Assembly: GCF_014217855.1 (NCBI RefSeq)
Contig: NZ_CP059059.1
Location: 2,170,001-2,234,000 of the forward strand
Length of the DNA stretch: 64,000 nt
Direction: 5' to 3'
DNA from: Synechococcus sp. HK01-R
Lineage (GTDB): Bacteria; Cyanobacteriota; Cyanobacteriia; PCC-6307; Cyanobiaceae
In this document: one piece after another, positions 17,121 to 25,138 of the stretch
Layout of the letters: each line of letters begins with the position of its first letter
Position numbering within the stretch: the stretch's first letter is position 1
Made by a program: the position numbers and the translations under genes
The notes under the pieces: model-generated
What the model saw: the letters and a program-made list of their open reading frames with translations, nothing else
The model's database searches: none
Told to the model about the DNA's origin: nothing

Positions 17121-18448
17121 GGCAGCCAGCGGGCCAGCGCCACCGGAGAATCGAGCACGGTGAGCTGGAGCCCCGCCAGCGTCATCAGGGCCGGTTGGGC
17201 CGCTCTCTGCGGGCCCTTGCGCAGGGTGAGCAACAGCTGTTGCCCCACCGGATCAAAACCGAGGGATGTTCCGCTCTCCAGCGACCACGGCGCCAGGGAA
17301 CGCCGGCCCGTCACTTGTCCCTGCTGATCGAGCTGCAGCAAGGTATCCGTACTCTTCACGCCCCCTTCTCGCAGCACCATCCAGATGCGTGTGCCCATCG
17401 CATCACAACTGGCCGCCATCACCGCCTGCTCCCCCAACCAGAGCTGGCGGGGAGCCTGAGACGGAATCACCAACTCCAGGGAGCGCCGGTAGTCGGGCCA
17501 GTGACGCACTAACACCGCCCGGCCGGCGCCACTGCAGAAGGCGCGCAGATCCCTGCTGCCTGGCAGGAGCTGCTGCCGCCGCTCCGTGCCACCATCCGCC
17601 GACAGCAACGCCTCCAAGGAAGCCAGGGCAAGACCGTTGTCGGTCGGGAGGACCACGGCCCCACCACTCGGCAGGAGCTGCATCGTGCCCGACGGTGTGA
17701 CATCGAGCAATCGACGACGACCCTTCCGTTCCAACAGAGTGATCTGATCACTGCCAGGCTCTTGACCACCGGTCTGAATGAGTAGATCTCCCTGACGGTC
17801 GGCGCTCAGGTGCACAAACATCTGGGCAGGGGCTGTGAGCGGAAATGCCTGCTCCCGCTCCGGAAACGACGGACGCTTCAGGGCCGGCACCAATGCGCGG
17901 GACTTCAACCGTTGCAACCAACCTCGCTGATAGCCCTGAGCATCAGCACTGACATAGGCCACGCCAGCGCCTTGGCCAATGGGCTCAACCTGCAGGATGC
18001 GCGGATGCAGGCCGCTGAGGGGCATCCAGGTGCCGTCATGGCGACGCAACCGCAGTTGTTCCCCCTGGGGCGTGCGGGCCACCACCAGCAGATGGGGGCG
18101 TGGATCCCACCACCACGTCGTTTTGCGCAGGGGAAGACCGCGGTTGTCTTCACCGCCCAACTCGAGCAGCAAGGGTTGACGCAGCGGCTGCTTCAGATCA
18201 AGCAGCAACCGGAACAACCGTTGCTCTCCCTGAAAGCGATGGGGGCGATCGGGCTGCATCCGACTGCGCTGCACAACAGACGTCATGCGCATCGGACGAC
18301 TGAACCGCAGGTCGAGCGCAGCGGCAGCGGAATGCACCGGCGCCGGTGCGATGCTCTCGAGATGAGGCGGTTGACGCAGCAGGATCTGCTGCTGGACGAT
18401 CGCCAACCCGCCGGAAGCGATCAGCAGCAGGAACAGCGCCTGCCTCAT
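17117..18448 (-). CDS. Secreted or membrane-anchored protein of unknown function (permease operon)
   Basis: A 443-residue protein beginning with a hydrophobic signal or anchor (MRQALFLLLIASGGLAIVQQ). The rest is soluble and repetitive in a beta-rich way (for example LLVVARTPQGEQLRLRRHDG, GAVVLPTDNGLALASLEALL, CDAMGTRIWMVLREGG), consistent with a beta-propeller, but I do not recognise a family. It overlaps the TIGR03943 gene by ATGA, so it is the third gene of an operon with a YraQ-type permease and probably acts with it in the periplasm. Confidence 0.7.
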   Translation of the reverse strand: MRQALFLLLIASGGLAIVQQQILLRQPPHLESIAPAPVHSAAAALDLRFSRPMRMTSVVQRSRMQPDRPHRFQGEQRLFRLLLDLKQPLRQPLLLELGGEDNRGLPLRKTTWWWDPRPHLLVVARTPQGEQLRLRRHDGTWMPLSGLHPRILQVEPIGQGAGVAYVSADAQGYQRGWLQRLKSRALVPALKRPSFPEREQAFPLTAPAQMFVHLSADRQGDLLIQTGGQEPGSDQITLLERKGRRRLLDVTPSGTMQLLPSGGAVVLPTDNGLALASLEALLSADGGTERRQQLLPGSRDLRAFCSGAGRAVLVRHWPDYRRSLELVIPSQAPRQLWLGEQAVMAASCDAMGTRIWMVLREGGVKSTDTLLQLDQQGQVTGRRSLAPWSLESGTSLGFDPVGQQLLLTLRKGPQRAAQPALMTLAGLQLTVLDSPVALARWLP

Positions 18449-19128
18449 GGCTCGAGGGGCCGGTCCGGTCGCGGGATCGGCTTGATCCTCTCCGGCACCA
18501 CCACCGGTCTCTGTCGACCTTCCACGTTCTTCACCGTCATGGTGCCTTCAATTTCCAGCCACTGATTCACCGCTGGCGCCACCCCACCGGGCCAGGCCAC
18601 ATCCAAGCCGGCTGGTGTGGCATCAGCAAGACAACAGCGCACCAGCAAACGCGCCAGCTGGGGCGGCTCCCCGGCACGCTCCAGAACGAATCCACTGATC
18701 CGCACCGGTGACCCATCATGCAGAGCGGGATCAGGCTGACTGCGCAGCAAGCGCACCCACTCGGTGAGGCTGCGTTGCTCAGGGGGCAGGTGGAACATCA
18801 GGGACGGGCCCTCGGGCAGCGCCGTAGGCCGGGTGGCCGCCAGGTCACTGAAGGAGGGTGCCGGTGGAAAGACCAGCACCGCAGCTGCCGCCCCAGCGCT
18901 CAACAACCAGTGCCAGGGCACAACTCCACTCGCTCGCGAGCGCAGGGCCTGAGGTCGGCGCCGCCGCCCGATGGGCAGCCACCAGAGAACGGCAAGGGCG
19001 AGCAACAGAGCGCCGGCAAGGTTGACCAGAGGGTGAAACGCCTCCCTGAGGAGTAGAGACAGACGACCGGACCAACCGCTCCAAAGCAACAGCCACCCCC
19101 AGAGCGCCAAAAGCAGTGAAGGAGCCAT
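18445..19128 (-). CDS. TIGR03943 family putative permease subunit
   Basis: A 227-residue protein with helices at about residues 3-20, 30-52 and 71-90, followed by a soluble domain with ISGFVLERAGEPPQLARLLVRCCLADATPAG. That cysteine pair (RCCxAD) is characteristic of the TIGR03943/DUF1980 family, whose genes are usually found next to YraQ/DUF318 permeases, exactly as here. The ATG at 19126-19128 was chosen because the longer in-frame extension lacks homology features and overlaps the permease gene. Substrate unknown; metal or thiol chemistry is likely. Confidence 0.85.
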   Translation of the reverse strand: MAPSLLLALWGWLLLWSGWSGRLSLLLREAFHPLVNLAGALLLALAVLWWLPIGRRRRPQALRSRASGVVPWHWLLSAGAAAAVLVFPPAPSFSDLAATRPTALPEGPSLMFHLPPEQRSLTEWVRLLRSQPDPALHDGSPVRISGFVLERAGEPPQLARLLVRCCLADATPAGLDVAWPGGVAPAVNQWLEIEGTMTVKNVEGRQRPVVVPERIKPIPRPDRPLEP

Positions 19129-19142
19129 CGCTGCCACCCCCC

Positions 19143-20105
19143 TCACAACAGCAGCAGATTGACCCATTGCCCCATCAAAAGCACGACCATCGCAGCCGCC
19201 AATGCCGTCATTGCAATCGCCCGGGGCTTGAGCACCACCGTGAACAATCCAGCGAGCTTGAGATCCACCACCGGACCGAGAAGCAGAAAGGCGAGCAGGG
19301 CCCCAGGCGTGACCTGGGCCGCGAATCCCAAGGCCAGAAAAGCATCGACACTGGAGCACACCGAAATCACGACCGCCATCACCATCAGGGCGAAGATCGA
19401 GAGCGTCGGCGCTTCCCCAACCGCCAGCAGCCAGCTTCTGGGCAGGAAGGTCTGCACGCTGGCAGCGATCGCGCAACCCACAATCAACAAGGTGAGCAGA
19501 TCAAGGAACTCACGGCTGCTGTGAGCTAACAACTCGCCAGGATCCAGCTGAGTCGGTGCCGGCGATGGCAGCGGCGCTTCGCGGACGTGAACACCAACCA
19601 AGCCACTGCGGCGCTCTAGCAGGCCGACCTGCGCAAGAGGCTGCGTCATCCGCCTCTCCTCAAGCAGGGCCTCGGCAAGCAGATCGTGCTCGGGCACCGG
19701 CCGCAACACGAAGGTGAGCGCCATCGCGATCAGGAAGGCACCACAGGGCCTGGCGAGCAGGAGCCATGGTTGGTCTGGAAACGCCGCCCAGGTGCTGGCG
19801 ATCACGATCGGATTCAGCACCGGGGCAGCAAACAAAAAACCGAAGCCGGTGCCCAAGGGTGCACCGCTAGCGATCAACCGCCTGGCGACAGGAACATTGC
19901 CGCATTCACACGCCGGCAGAGCAAACCCCATCAGGGCTCCCACCACTGGCGCCAGCAGGGGGTTGCGGGGCAGCAAGCGGATCCAACCGGTCTGAGGCAA
20001 CAACCAGCGGGCTAGAGCAGAAATAGCGACGCCTAACAATAAAAACGGCAAAGCTTCCAGCAACAAGCCCTGAAAGATCGCCCAGGCGGTTGACAGAGCG
20101 ACCAT
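19143..20105 (-). CDS. YraQ/DUF318 family permease
   Basis: A 320-residue polytopic protein with eight predicted helices. The motif GFALPACECGNVPVARRL and the segment APVLNPIVIASTWAAF identify the YraQ (UPF0718) family, which includes the organoarsenical exporter ArsP. The CxC pair in ACECG is expected to bind a soft metal or thiol. It follows cytochrome c6 copy 2 by 18 bp and leads the three-gene operon, with 14 bp to the TIGR03943 partner. Confidence 0.88.
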   Translation of the reverse strand: MVALSTAWAIFQGLLLEALPFLLLGVAISALARWLLPQTGWIRLLPRNPLLAPVVGALMGFALPACECGNVPVARRLIASGAPLGTGFGFLFAAPVLNPIVIASTWAAFPDQPWLLLARPCGAFLIAMALTFVLRPVPEHDLLAEALLEERRMTQPLAQVGLLERRSGLVGVHVREAPLPSPAPTQLDPGELLAHSSREFLDLLTLLIVGCAIAASVQTFLPRSWLLAVGEAPTLSIFALMVMAVVISVCSSVDAFLALGFAAQVTPGALLAFLLLGPVVDLKLAGLFTVVLKPRAIAMTALAAAMVVLLMGQWVNLLLL

Positions 20106-20123
20106 CAGGCCGCCTCATCGAAC

Positions 20124-20465
20124 TCAGCTCCAGCCGTTGCTCGCCTGCTCCTCCACATAGGCCGCGACATCGGAGATCTGATTCTCTGTGAGCGTATCGA
20201 TGAAGGCGGGCATCGCGTTGCGGCCGTAGGTCACCTGGGCAACGATGGCGCTCTCATGACCATTGGAGTATTGGGCCAGGTAGCTCTGGAGATCCGCCTG
20301 TTTCAAGGTGCGCTCGCCGTTGACAATGTTGCCGCCGCCGGCATGACAGGCGGCACAGTTGGCGGAAAACACCTTGGCCCCCAGGGCGGAATCCGCCGCT
20401 GAGGCGCTCAGGGGAGCAAACAAACCGATGCAGAGAGCAAGGGCAAAGGAGAGAAGGAGACGCAT
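20124..20465 (-). CDS. petJ: Cytochrome c6 (copy 2)
   Basis: A 113-residue lumenal cytochrome: signal peptide ending SASAADSA, haem motif CAACH, axial methionine in RNAMPAFID and the conserved end [12 protein letters not shown] 20463-20465 was chosen because it gives the correct signal peptide. Compared with copy 1 it has the loop [11 protein letters not shown] instead of [11 protein letters not shown]. The stop lies 18 bp before the YraQ permease start on the same strand, so it may be transcribed with that metal/thiol permease operon rather than as an ordinary photosynthesis gene. Confidence 0.93.
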   Translation of the reverse strand: MRLLLSFALALCIGLFAPLSASAADSALGAKVFSANCAACHAGGGNIVNGERTLKQADLQSYLAQYSNGHESAIVAQVTYGRNAMPAFIDTLTENQISDVAAYVEEQASNGWS

Positions 20466-20606
20466 GAGCAGCCCAGTGACGATGTCGACAATGTTGGCTC
20501 TGTTGCCGAGCCGCTCCAAGCAAAAGTCGAACGATGGCATCGATTTGTCACCAAGCCGACATCACACCCTGCAGACAGAGCGGTTGGCTCTCCTTAAGGT
20601 CCAGAG

Positions 20607-21101
20607 ATGAACTGCCATGCGAACCGATCCATGGGTCGACGCTGCCTGCACCTGCTGATCGGGATGGTTTGCACGCTGATGCTCTGGCTGCAGCCGGCCG
20701 CAGCCAACGCCTGCGTGCCGGGCCTCGATTGGGGAATGGAACGCTCCCACCTGGAAGAGCGACTGGGAGTTGCGCTCACAGAGGCGAGTGATCGCACGCT
20801 TGAGGCCCATGGTTTGACCATCGGAGCGATTCCCGTCAAGCGCCTGCGTCTCCAGCTAGGTGATCAAGGGCTCAAGCAGCTCGCCTATGAGCTGGAGCCG
20901 GATGCGATGACGGAAGTGCTGGCTGGCCTGCGCTCCCGCTATGGAGCCCCGGTCAGCACCACCGTGGACACGGAAGGGAAGGCACTACAACAGGTGTGGG
21001 TCTGGAACACTGGCACCGACTGCATCACGGCGGTGCGAGCAGGAGACGATGCCTTCCTGCTCAGCTACCGGCCGAGTCGACTCAATCCAGCCCTGCTCTG
21101 A
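20607..21101 (+). CDS. Secreted protein of unknown function
   Basis: A 164-residue protein with a signal peptide (MGRRCLHLLIGMVCTLMLWLQ then PAAANACV; ATG at 20631 is an alternative start). The mature part has two cysteines and the pattern WGMERSHLEERLG, LRLQLGDQGLKQLAYEL, VLAGLRSRYGAPV, which resembles small periplasmic proteins with a repeated alpha-beta fold. I do not recognise the family. It is divergent from cytochrome c6 copy 2 and convergent with the HupE genes. Confidence 0.7.
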   Translation: MNCHANRSMGRRCLHLLIGMVCTLMLWLQPAAANACVPGLDWGMERSHLEERLGVALTEASDRTLEAHGLTIGAIPVKRLRLQLGDQGLKQLAYELEPDAMTEVLAGLRSRYGAPVSTTVDTEGKALQQVWVWNTGTDCITAVRAGDDAFLLSYRPSRLNPALL

Positions 21102-21119
21102 CCTTGCTCTTCAACGCGA

Positions 21120-21710
21120 TCAGGCGCTGATCACCACCGGCAACAGCAGCAAGCCACCGCCGAGAACCACAAACATCGCACCGGCGCGACGCAGAAGGGG
21201 AGCGGGAACGCGTTGCATCAACACGGTGGTGACACCCACCACCAGGGCTGATGCGAGCAGGGCACCCGCCCACCAGAGCAGGCTGCCCTGATCACGGGGG
21301 GCTTCCAAGCCATGGAGCATGGCGTGGATCGCGATGCCACCAGAAACCAACGGACCCGCCACGTCCGCAAGACGGGCGGGCGCCAAAAGCACCAGCCCCA
21401 CCGCAGCGATCGCCAGGGAGGCGAGGATTTCAGCGGCAGGAACCGCTAAACCACCAAACCCGACCACGGCACCCAGCAGGGCACCAACCAGGGCCCAGAG
21501 CACAAGGCGCGTGGAGAGAGCAGCAGCAACGGTGCCGACCGCCACCAGCATGACCAGGTGATCGAGTCCCAGCAGCGGGTGAGCGACACCGGCGATCAGA
21601 CCACCGGAGGCTTCGCCGTGGGCCTGGGCAGAGGGAGACGCAACCAGGGAGACCAGGGCGGCGGTCAGTCCGACCGGCAGGAGCAGGCGGCGCTTATTGA
21701 GAAGAACCAT
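21120..21710 (-). CDS. HupE/UreJ family transporter (second of pair)
   Basis: A 196-residue membrane protein with an N-terminal signal or first helix ending SAQAHGEASGG, then GVAHPLLGLDHLVMLVAVG, the HupE/UreJ metal-binding motif (HPxxGxDHxxxM), and further histidines in IAIHAMLHGLEA. The family transports nickel or cobalt. It follows the first HupE gene by 31 bp under a cobalamin riboswitch, which argues for cobalt. The two paralogues differ considerably outside the motifs and could form a heteromer. Confidence 0.88.
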   Translation of the reverse strand: MVLLNKRRLLLPVGLTAALVSLVASPSAQAHGEASGGLIAGVAHPLLGLDHLVMLVAVGTVAAALSTRLVLWALVGALLGAVVGFGGLAVPAAEILASLAIAAVGLVLLAPARLADVAGPLVSGGIAIHAMLHGLEAPRDQGSLLWWAGALLASALVVGVTTVLMQRVPAPLLRRAGAMFVVLGGGLLLLPVVISA

Positions 21711-21741
21711 GGGAGAAGCAGACGAAAACAACGCGGTCACG

Positions 21742-22377
21742 TCAGGCCACGAGGGCCGTCCAGGCAAAAGCGGCACCGATGCCAATCCAGATGCCGGCAG
21801 CCAGACGTCGACCGTTCTCTCCGATGGCGGCGATCCAGCGCCTCGAGCCGAGGCAAACGGCGAGCAGCAACGCACCCTGCCCCAGAAACAGGCCGAGGAA
21901 ATAGGCGAACAGCGGTGTGGCCTCAGCACCCACGACCATGCCCCCGAGCAGATAACCGTGACAACCCATCACGGGCAGGAGCAAAGCGCTGGGCAGGCAG
22001 CCAAGGGCGATCAGTCCTTCGAGGGCAAGGCTGAGTGCCACCAGTGCTTCCGCCATCGGCTGCAGATTGCTGGCGAGAGGCAGGGCCAGAGAAAGCGAAG
22101 CCCCCAAGAGACCCATGGCCAGCAGAGGCAGCACCCAGGCCACAGGACGCCGCAGACCGATGAAGCCGATCGCCAGCAGGAAGAGCAGATGGTCGGGACC
22201 CAGCAAGGGGTGACCGATACCGCTCATCAGTCCCTGCCAGGCATTGAGATCGGACCCCTCAGGCATGCCAAAGGGATGATGGGCGAGAGCAGGGGCAGCC
22301 AAGCTCAATAGCAACAGGGCACTGCCCCCGATCAGACCGATACCGCGGGAGGCACCGGAGAAGCGGGAAAGGTTCAA
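21742..22377 (-). CDS. HupE/UreJ family transporter (first of pair)
   Basis: A 211-residue protein: signal-like first helix ending APALAHHPFGM, the family motif SGIGHPLLGPDHLLFLLAIG and a third histidine segment PVMGCHGYLLGGMVVG. Predicted six helices. The mature N terminus starts with His-His-Pro, a plausible metal ligand. Its 5' leader contains a cobalamin riboswitch, so expression should be shut off by B12, as expected for a cobalt importer. Confidence 0.9.
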   Translation of the reverse strand: MNLSRFSGASRGIGLIGGSALLLLSLAAPALAHHPFGMPEGSDLNAWQGLMSGIGHPLLGPDHLLFLLAIGFIGLRRPVAWVLPLLAMGLLGASLSLALPLASNLQPMAEALVALSLALEGLIALGCLPSALLLPVMGCHGYLLGGMVVGAEATPLFAYFLGLFLGQGALLLAVCLGSRRWIAAIGENGRRLAAGIWIGIGAAFAWTALVA

Positions 22378-22398
22378 GTCGATCCTCGTCGATGGAAA

Positions 22399-22530
22399 CC
22401 CCGGCGGGCGTTCTGACTGCCATCAGGGCCGGAGCTCCGATGGTTCACAGCTGCGGGACAGCGATGGATTGACACCATCTTTCCCCGTTACCTCCGGTGG
22501 CTGATCCCCACCGGAACCGAGACACCCTGT
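22399..22530 (-). promoter_or_regulatory. Cobalamin (AdoCbl) riboswitch
   Basis: On the minus strand the leader of the HupE pair contains the conserved core in order: ACGGGGAA, then GGTGTCAATCC, then CTGTCCCGCAGCTGTGA, then GATGGCAGTCAG and CGCCCGCC. These match the L5/J6-3 and B12-box elements of the cobalamin riboswitch class. The spacing to the hupE start (about 20 bases) favours control of translation initiation through a downstream hairpin; I see no intrinsic terminator between the aptamer and the gene. Confidence 0.88.
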
Positions 22531-22543
22531 TCTAGCTCAAGGC

Positions 22544-22855
22544 TCAATGGGCGGAATGGGCAGCACCGCCATGATTGTGTCCACTGCAGGGCATCCACTT
22601 GCTCCCCATGGCGTGAGCCCCCTTGCAGTTGAACAGAGGAGCGGCGGCCTCTGCTTCTGCCTTGGTGTCGTAAAGGGCCTTAAGCGGCTGCTTAGGGGTG
22701 GTGGATGGCTTCGCCGCTGGAGCTTCACCAGCGCTGATCATGGTGCCGGTGTGGTCATCGCCAGGCACGTGATGGGCGCGGACCGCAAGGGAACTGAGCA
22801 GGAGACCACCACCGAGCAGCAAGGTCAGAGATGAACGACGCAGAACAGAGACCAT
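22544..22855 (-). CDS. DUF3721 secreted small protein, His-rich tail
   Basis: A 103-residue protein with signal peptide (to about residue 27, AVRAHHVPG) and a DUF3721-like domain: KALYDTKAEAEAAAPLF then CKGAHAMGSKWMPC. The tail GHNHGGAAHSAH is rich in histidine and suggests metal binding. It lies 50 bp downstream of the mntB permease on the same strand, and before the cobalamin riboswitch, so it is likely the end of the metal-transport transcript. Function unknown. Confidence 0.8.
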   Translation of the reverse strand: MVSVLRRSSLTLLLGGGLLLSSLAVRAHHVPGDDHTGTMISAGEAPAAKPSTTPKQPLKALYDTKAEAEAAAPLFNCKGAHAMGSKWMPCSGHNHGGAAHSAH

Positions 22856-22905
22856 GGGAACGCGCAGACAAAGCTGATGGAACTCATTCTGAAGGCCGGT
22901 GGCGC

Positions 22906-23754
22906 CTATGGACTATTGCCGGACACCCCAGCACGCTGACGAAGGATTCCATGGGCCGGGGCAAACAGGAAGGCGACAAGAAACAGGCCGGTCTGAACCA
23001 GAACAATGCATCCAGCCGTTGAACTGTCGCTCCAATAGCTCAGAAACACACCCGCCAAACTCGAGAGCACACTGCTGCCCACCGCCAACCAGGTCATGCG
23101 GTCGAAGCGATCCGTGAGTAGATAAGCCGTCGCTCCAGGGGTCACGAGCATGGCCACCACAAGGATGATGCCAACGGTCTGTAAGCCGGCCACAGCTGCC
23201 AACGACAGGATCGAGAGCAGCAGGTAGTGCAGCAAGCCCGTGTTGATCCCGATCGAGCGGGCATGGGTGGGATCGAAACAGAACAGCAGCAGATCCCGTC
23301 GCAAGAGCAGCAGGACCGCGCAGACCACGGACGAGATGAGCAGGGTCTGCTGAATGTCAGCGGCAGAGATGCCGAGCACGTTGCCGAAAAGAATGTGGGT
23401 GAGGTCGATGTTGCTGCGGGTCTTGGACACGAGCACCAGCCCAAGAGCAAAGAAACCGGTGAAGACAAGACCGATCACCGTGTCTTCCTTGATGCGTGAC
23501 TTCTGTTTCACGAACCCGATCGCGGCCACGGAGCCCACGCCAAACACGAACGCCCCTAGGGAGAAGGGCAGTCCGAGCGCGTAGGCGAGCACCACCCCAG
23601 GCAGCACCGCATGGGAGACGGCATCACCCATCAGTGCCCAACCCTTCAGGGTCATGTAACAGGAGAGCAAACCGCAGACGGCACCGACGAGGGCACTCAC
23701 CAGCAGAGCCCGCACCATGAAGTCATGACGCAGGGGTTCCAGCAACCAATCCAT
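22906..23754 (-). CDS. mntB: Manganese/zinc ABC transporter permease
   Basis: A 282-residue ABC-3 family permease with about eight helices; the N terminus MDWLLEPLRHDFMVRALLVS and GDAVSHAVLPGVVLAYALGLP are typical of MntB/SitD. ATG at 23752-23754 follows the stop of the Cys-rich gene by three bases. Its partner ATPase and binding protein are not next to it but about 9 kb away at 32579-34375. A second copy of its first 54 codons is fused to an ATPase end at 24097-24396. This indicates that one operon was split by insertion. Confidence 0.9.
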   Translation of the reverse strand: MDWLLEPLRHDFMVRALLVSALVGAVCGLLSCYMTLKGWALMGDAVSHAVLPGVVLAYALGLPFSLGAFVFGVGSVAAIGFVKQKSRIKEDTVIGLVFTGFFALGLVLVSKTRSNIDLTHILFGNVLGISAADIQQTLLISSVVCAVLLLLRRDLLLFCFDPTHARSIGINTGLLHYLLLSILSLAAVAGLQTVGIILVVAMLVTPGATAYLLTDRFDRMTWLAVGSSVLSSLAGVFLSYWSDSSTAGCIVLVQTGLFLVAFLFAPAHGILRQRAGVSGNSP

Positions 23755-23757
23755 CAA

Positions 23758-24015
23758 TCAGAAGATCCCGAGCGTCTTCTTCTTGCAATAACCGGCTCCG
23801 ATGTTCATCCAACCGGATGGGCAAGCTTGGCCGTTGGTCGGCGTGACCTCGTAGTAGACCGGTGACACGCAGGTGCTGCCAAGGGTGTTGACATAACCAA
23901 GGGGGCACTGGTCATGGCCAGGCGCTTTGGGGATTTCTTTTTGAGCCAGAGCGGGCCCCGCCGGGATCAAGGTCAGTGCTACGCCAATGGGCAGGCCAAG
24001 TTGAGGAAGGCGCAT
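23758..24015 (-). CDS. Small secreted Cys-rich protein with two internal repeats
   Basis: An 85-residue protein with signal peptide (LPIGVALTLIPAGPALAQ). The mature 60 residues carry two related units, CPLGYVNTLGSTC and CPSGWMNIGAGYC (pattern C-P-x-G-aromatic-x-N-x-x-x-x-x-C), so all four cysteines could form two similar disulfide or metal loops. It directly precedes mntB (3-bp gap) and probably belonged to the original transporter operon between ATPase and permease. Function not known. Confidence 0.75.
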   Translation of the reverse strand: MRLPQLGLPIGVALTLIPAGPALAQKEIPKAPGHDQCPLGYVNTLGSTCVSPVYYEVTPTNGQACPSGWMNIGAGYCKKKTLGIF

Positions 24016-24096
24016 GACGGGAGCTCTCTGTTCGATGAGATCGCAAGAACCCTAAACCGATCCGACCGCTGCAAAAAACAGCACGCATGCCGGTGA

Positions 24097-24396
24097 TCAG
24101 TCGTCAGGAAGCGTCTCCGAACTGTTCCCTGTCAGCAGATCTGGGGGGAGCCCGCCGAAGGCAAGAGACAGGTTCTCCGGAGTGAACACCTCCGAGGTCT
24201 CGCCGTAGGCCAGCACGGTCTTGTTGATCAACACCACCCCAGGCAGCACCGCATGGGAGACGGCATCCCCCATCAGGCCCCACCCCTTCAGGGTCACGTA
24301 GCAGAAGAGCAGGCCGAAGACGGCACCGACGAGGGCACTCACCAGCAGAGCCCGCGCCATGAAGTCATGACGCAGGGGTTCTAGCAACCCTTCCAT
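24097..24396 (-). pseudogene. Chimeric fragment: mntB N-terminus fused to mntA C-terminus
   Basis: This 99-codon open frame starts as a permease (MEGLLEPLRHDFMARALLVS to SHAVLPGVVL), aligning with the first 54 residues of MntB at 22906-23754, and then switches directly to the ATPase C terminus (INKTVLAYGETSEVFTPENL onwards) of MntA at 32579-33343. The fusion falls at CACCACC (24232-24238), part of a 9-bp sequence AGCACCACC common to both parent genes. The permease part differs from mntB at about 14 of 165 bases, the ATPase part from mntA at 4 of 111. It cannot work as either protein. Confidence 0.93.
24121..24238 (-). repeat. Left direct copy of the mntA 3' end
   Basis: About 118 bp nearly identical, in the same orientation, to 32600-32717 inside the intact mntA gene (four mismatches in the first 111 bp, then a shared CACCACC). 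The two copies bound an 8.4-kb cassette. Recombination between them would excise the cassette and rejoin mntC-mntA, the Cys-rich gene and mntB as one operon. Confidence 0.93.
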
Positions 24397-24403
24397 CGGC
24401 AGA

Positions 24404-25138
24404 TCAGGCGACCGTTCGATCTTCGCTGGCCGGATTGGCGCTGGCCCGATGGGGGATCGTGCGGTTGAGCAGGGTGCGATCGAGGGAGGGGCGCTGCAGC
24501 AGTTCCTGACGCCATTGCTGGGCCCAGCGCATCTGACTGCGCTCGTAGATCCGCTCCAGTTCCACAACAGCATCGTCGTGGAAATCCACCCGCAGATCCA
24601 GCAAGGGAAACGCCGCTTCGCCGCTCACCTGCAGCGCCGCCGATGTCGAGCACTCCGCGCGCCGATCCCCTCCGGCATCTTCCCCGGCGCGCAACGCCTG
24701 GAGCAGCCGTCGCCCCAGCTTCCAGCTGGGATCGGACGCCAGAAACGCGGCCTCCATCGCCAGCAGCACCTCCTCCCCCACCAGCAGATTGCCGGCCACG
24801 GCCACGTTCTCGCGGCAGCGATGCCCGGCCCAGGCGCCGCAACCGTCTCCGGTCCAGCCGGCGGTGTGGCCCGACCCATCGATCAACTGCACCTGGCGCA
24901 GCTCTGCCTGGGGGTCATCGGCGAGCAATCCAGTGAGCACCACGGGGGCACTTTGGTGCTGCTCCAGCCGCTCCAGTCCGCAGATGCCGAGATATGGGTT
25001 GGTATGCGCCTGAGTGGCCACCGCTCCAACACCGGCACGGATGTGGGGCACGGTGGAACCCACGGCCAGATGGCAGGTGGCCACAGCCACGCCAAAGCGA
25101 CCGTTGTGGGGATCCCGGGCCAGGATCGAAAAGGTCAT
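24404..25138 (-). CDS. DUF1028 family protein
   Basis: A 244-residue protein with the DUF1028 N terminus MTFSILARDPHNGRFGVAVA followed by VGSTVPHIRAGVGAVATQAH, and internal GLLADDPQAELRQVQLIDG and NLLVGEEVLLAM. The family has an Ntn-hydrolase-like fold and its activity is not well established. The ATG at 25136-25138 overlaps the stop of the M20 amidohydrolase gene (ATGA), so the two are co-translated; an amide-hydrolysing or companion role in the same pathway is an inference from this coupling. The last 40 residues are low-similarity tail. Confidence 0.85.
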   Translation of the reverse strand: MTFSILARDPHNGRFGVAVATCHLAVGSTVPHIRAGVGAVATQAHTNPYLGICGLERLEQHQSAPVVLTGLLADDPQAELRQVQLIDGSGHTAGWTGDGCGAWAGHRCRENVAVAGNLLVGEEVLLAMEAAFLASDPSWKLGRRLLQALRAGEDAGGDRRAECSTSAALQVSGEAAFPLLDLRVDFHDDAVVELERIYERSQMRWAQQWRQELLQRPSLDRTLLNRTIPHRASANPASEDRTVA

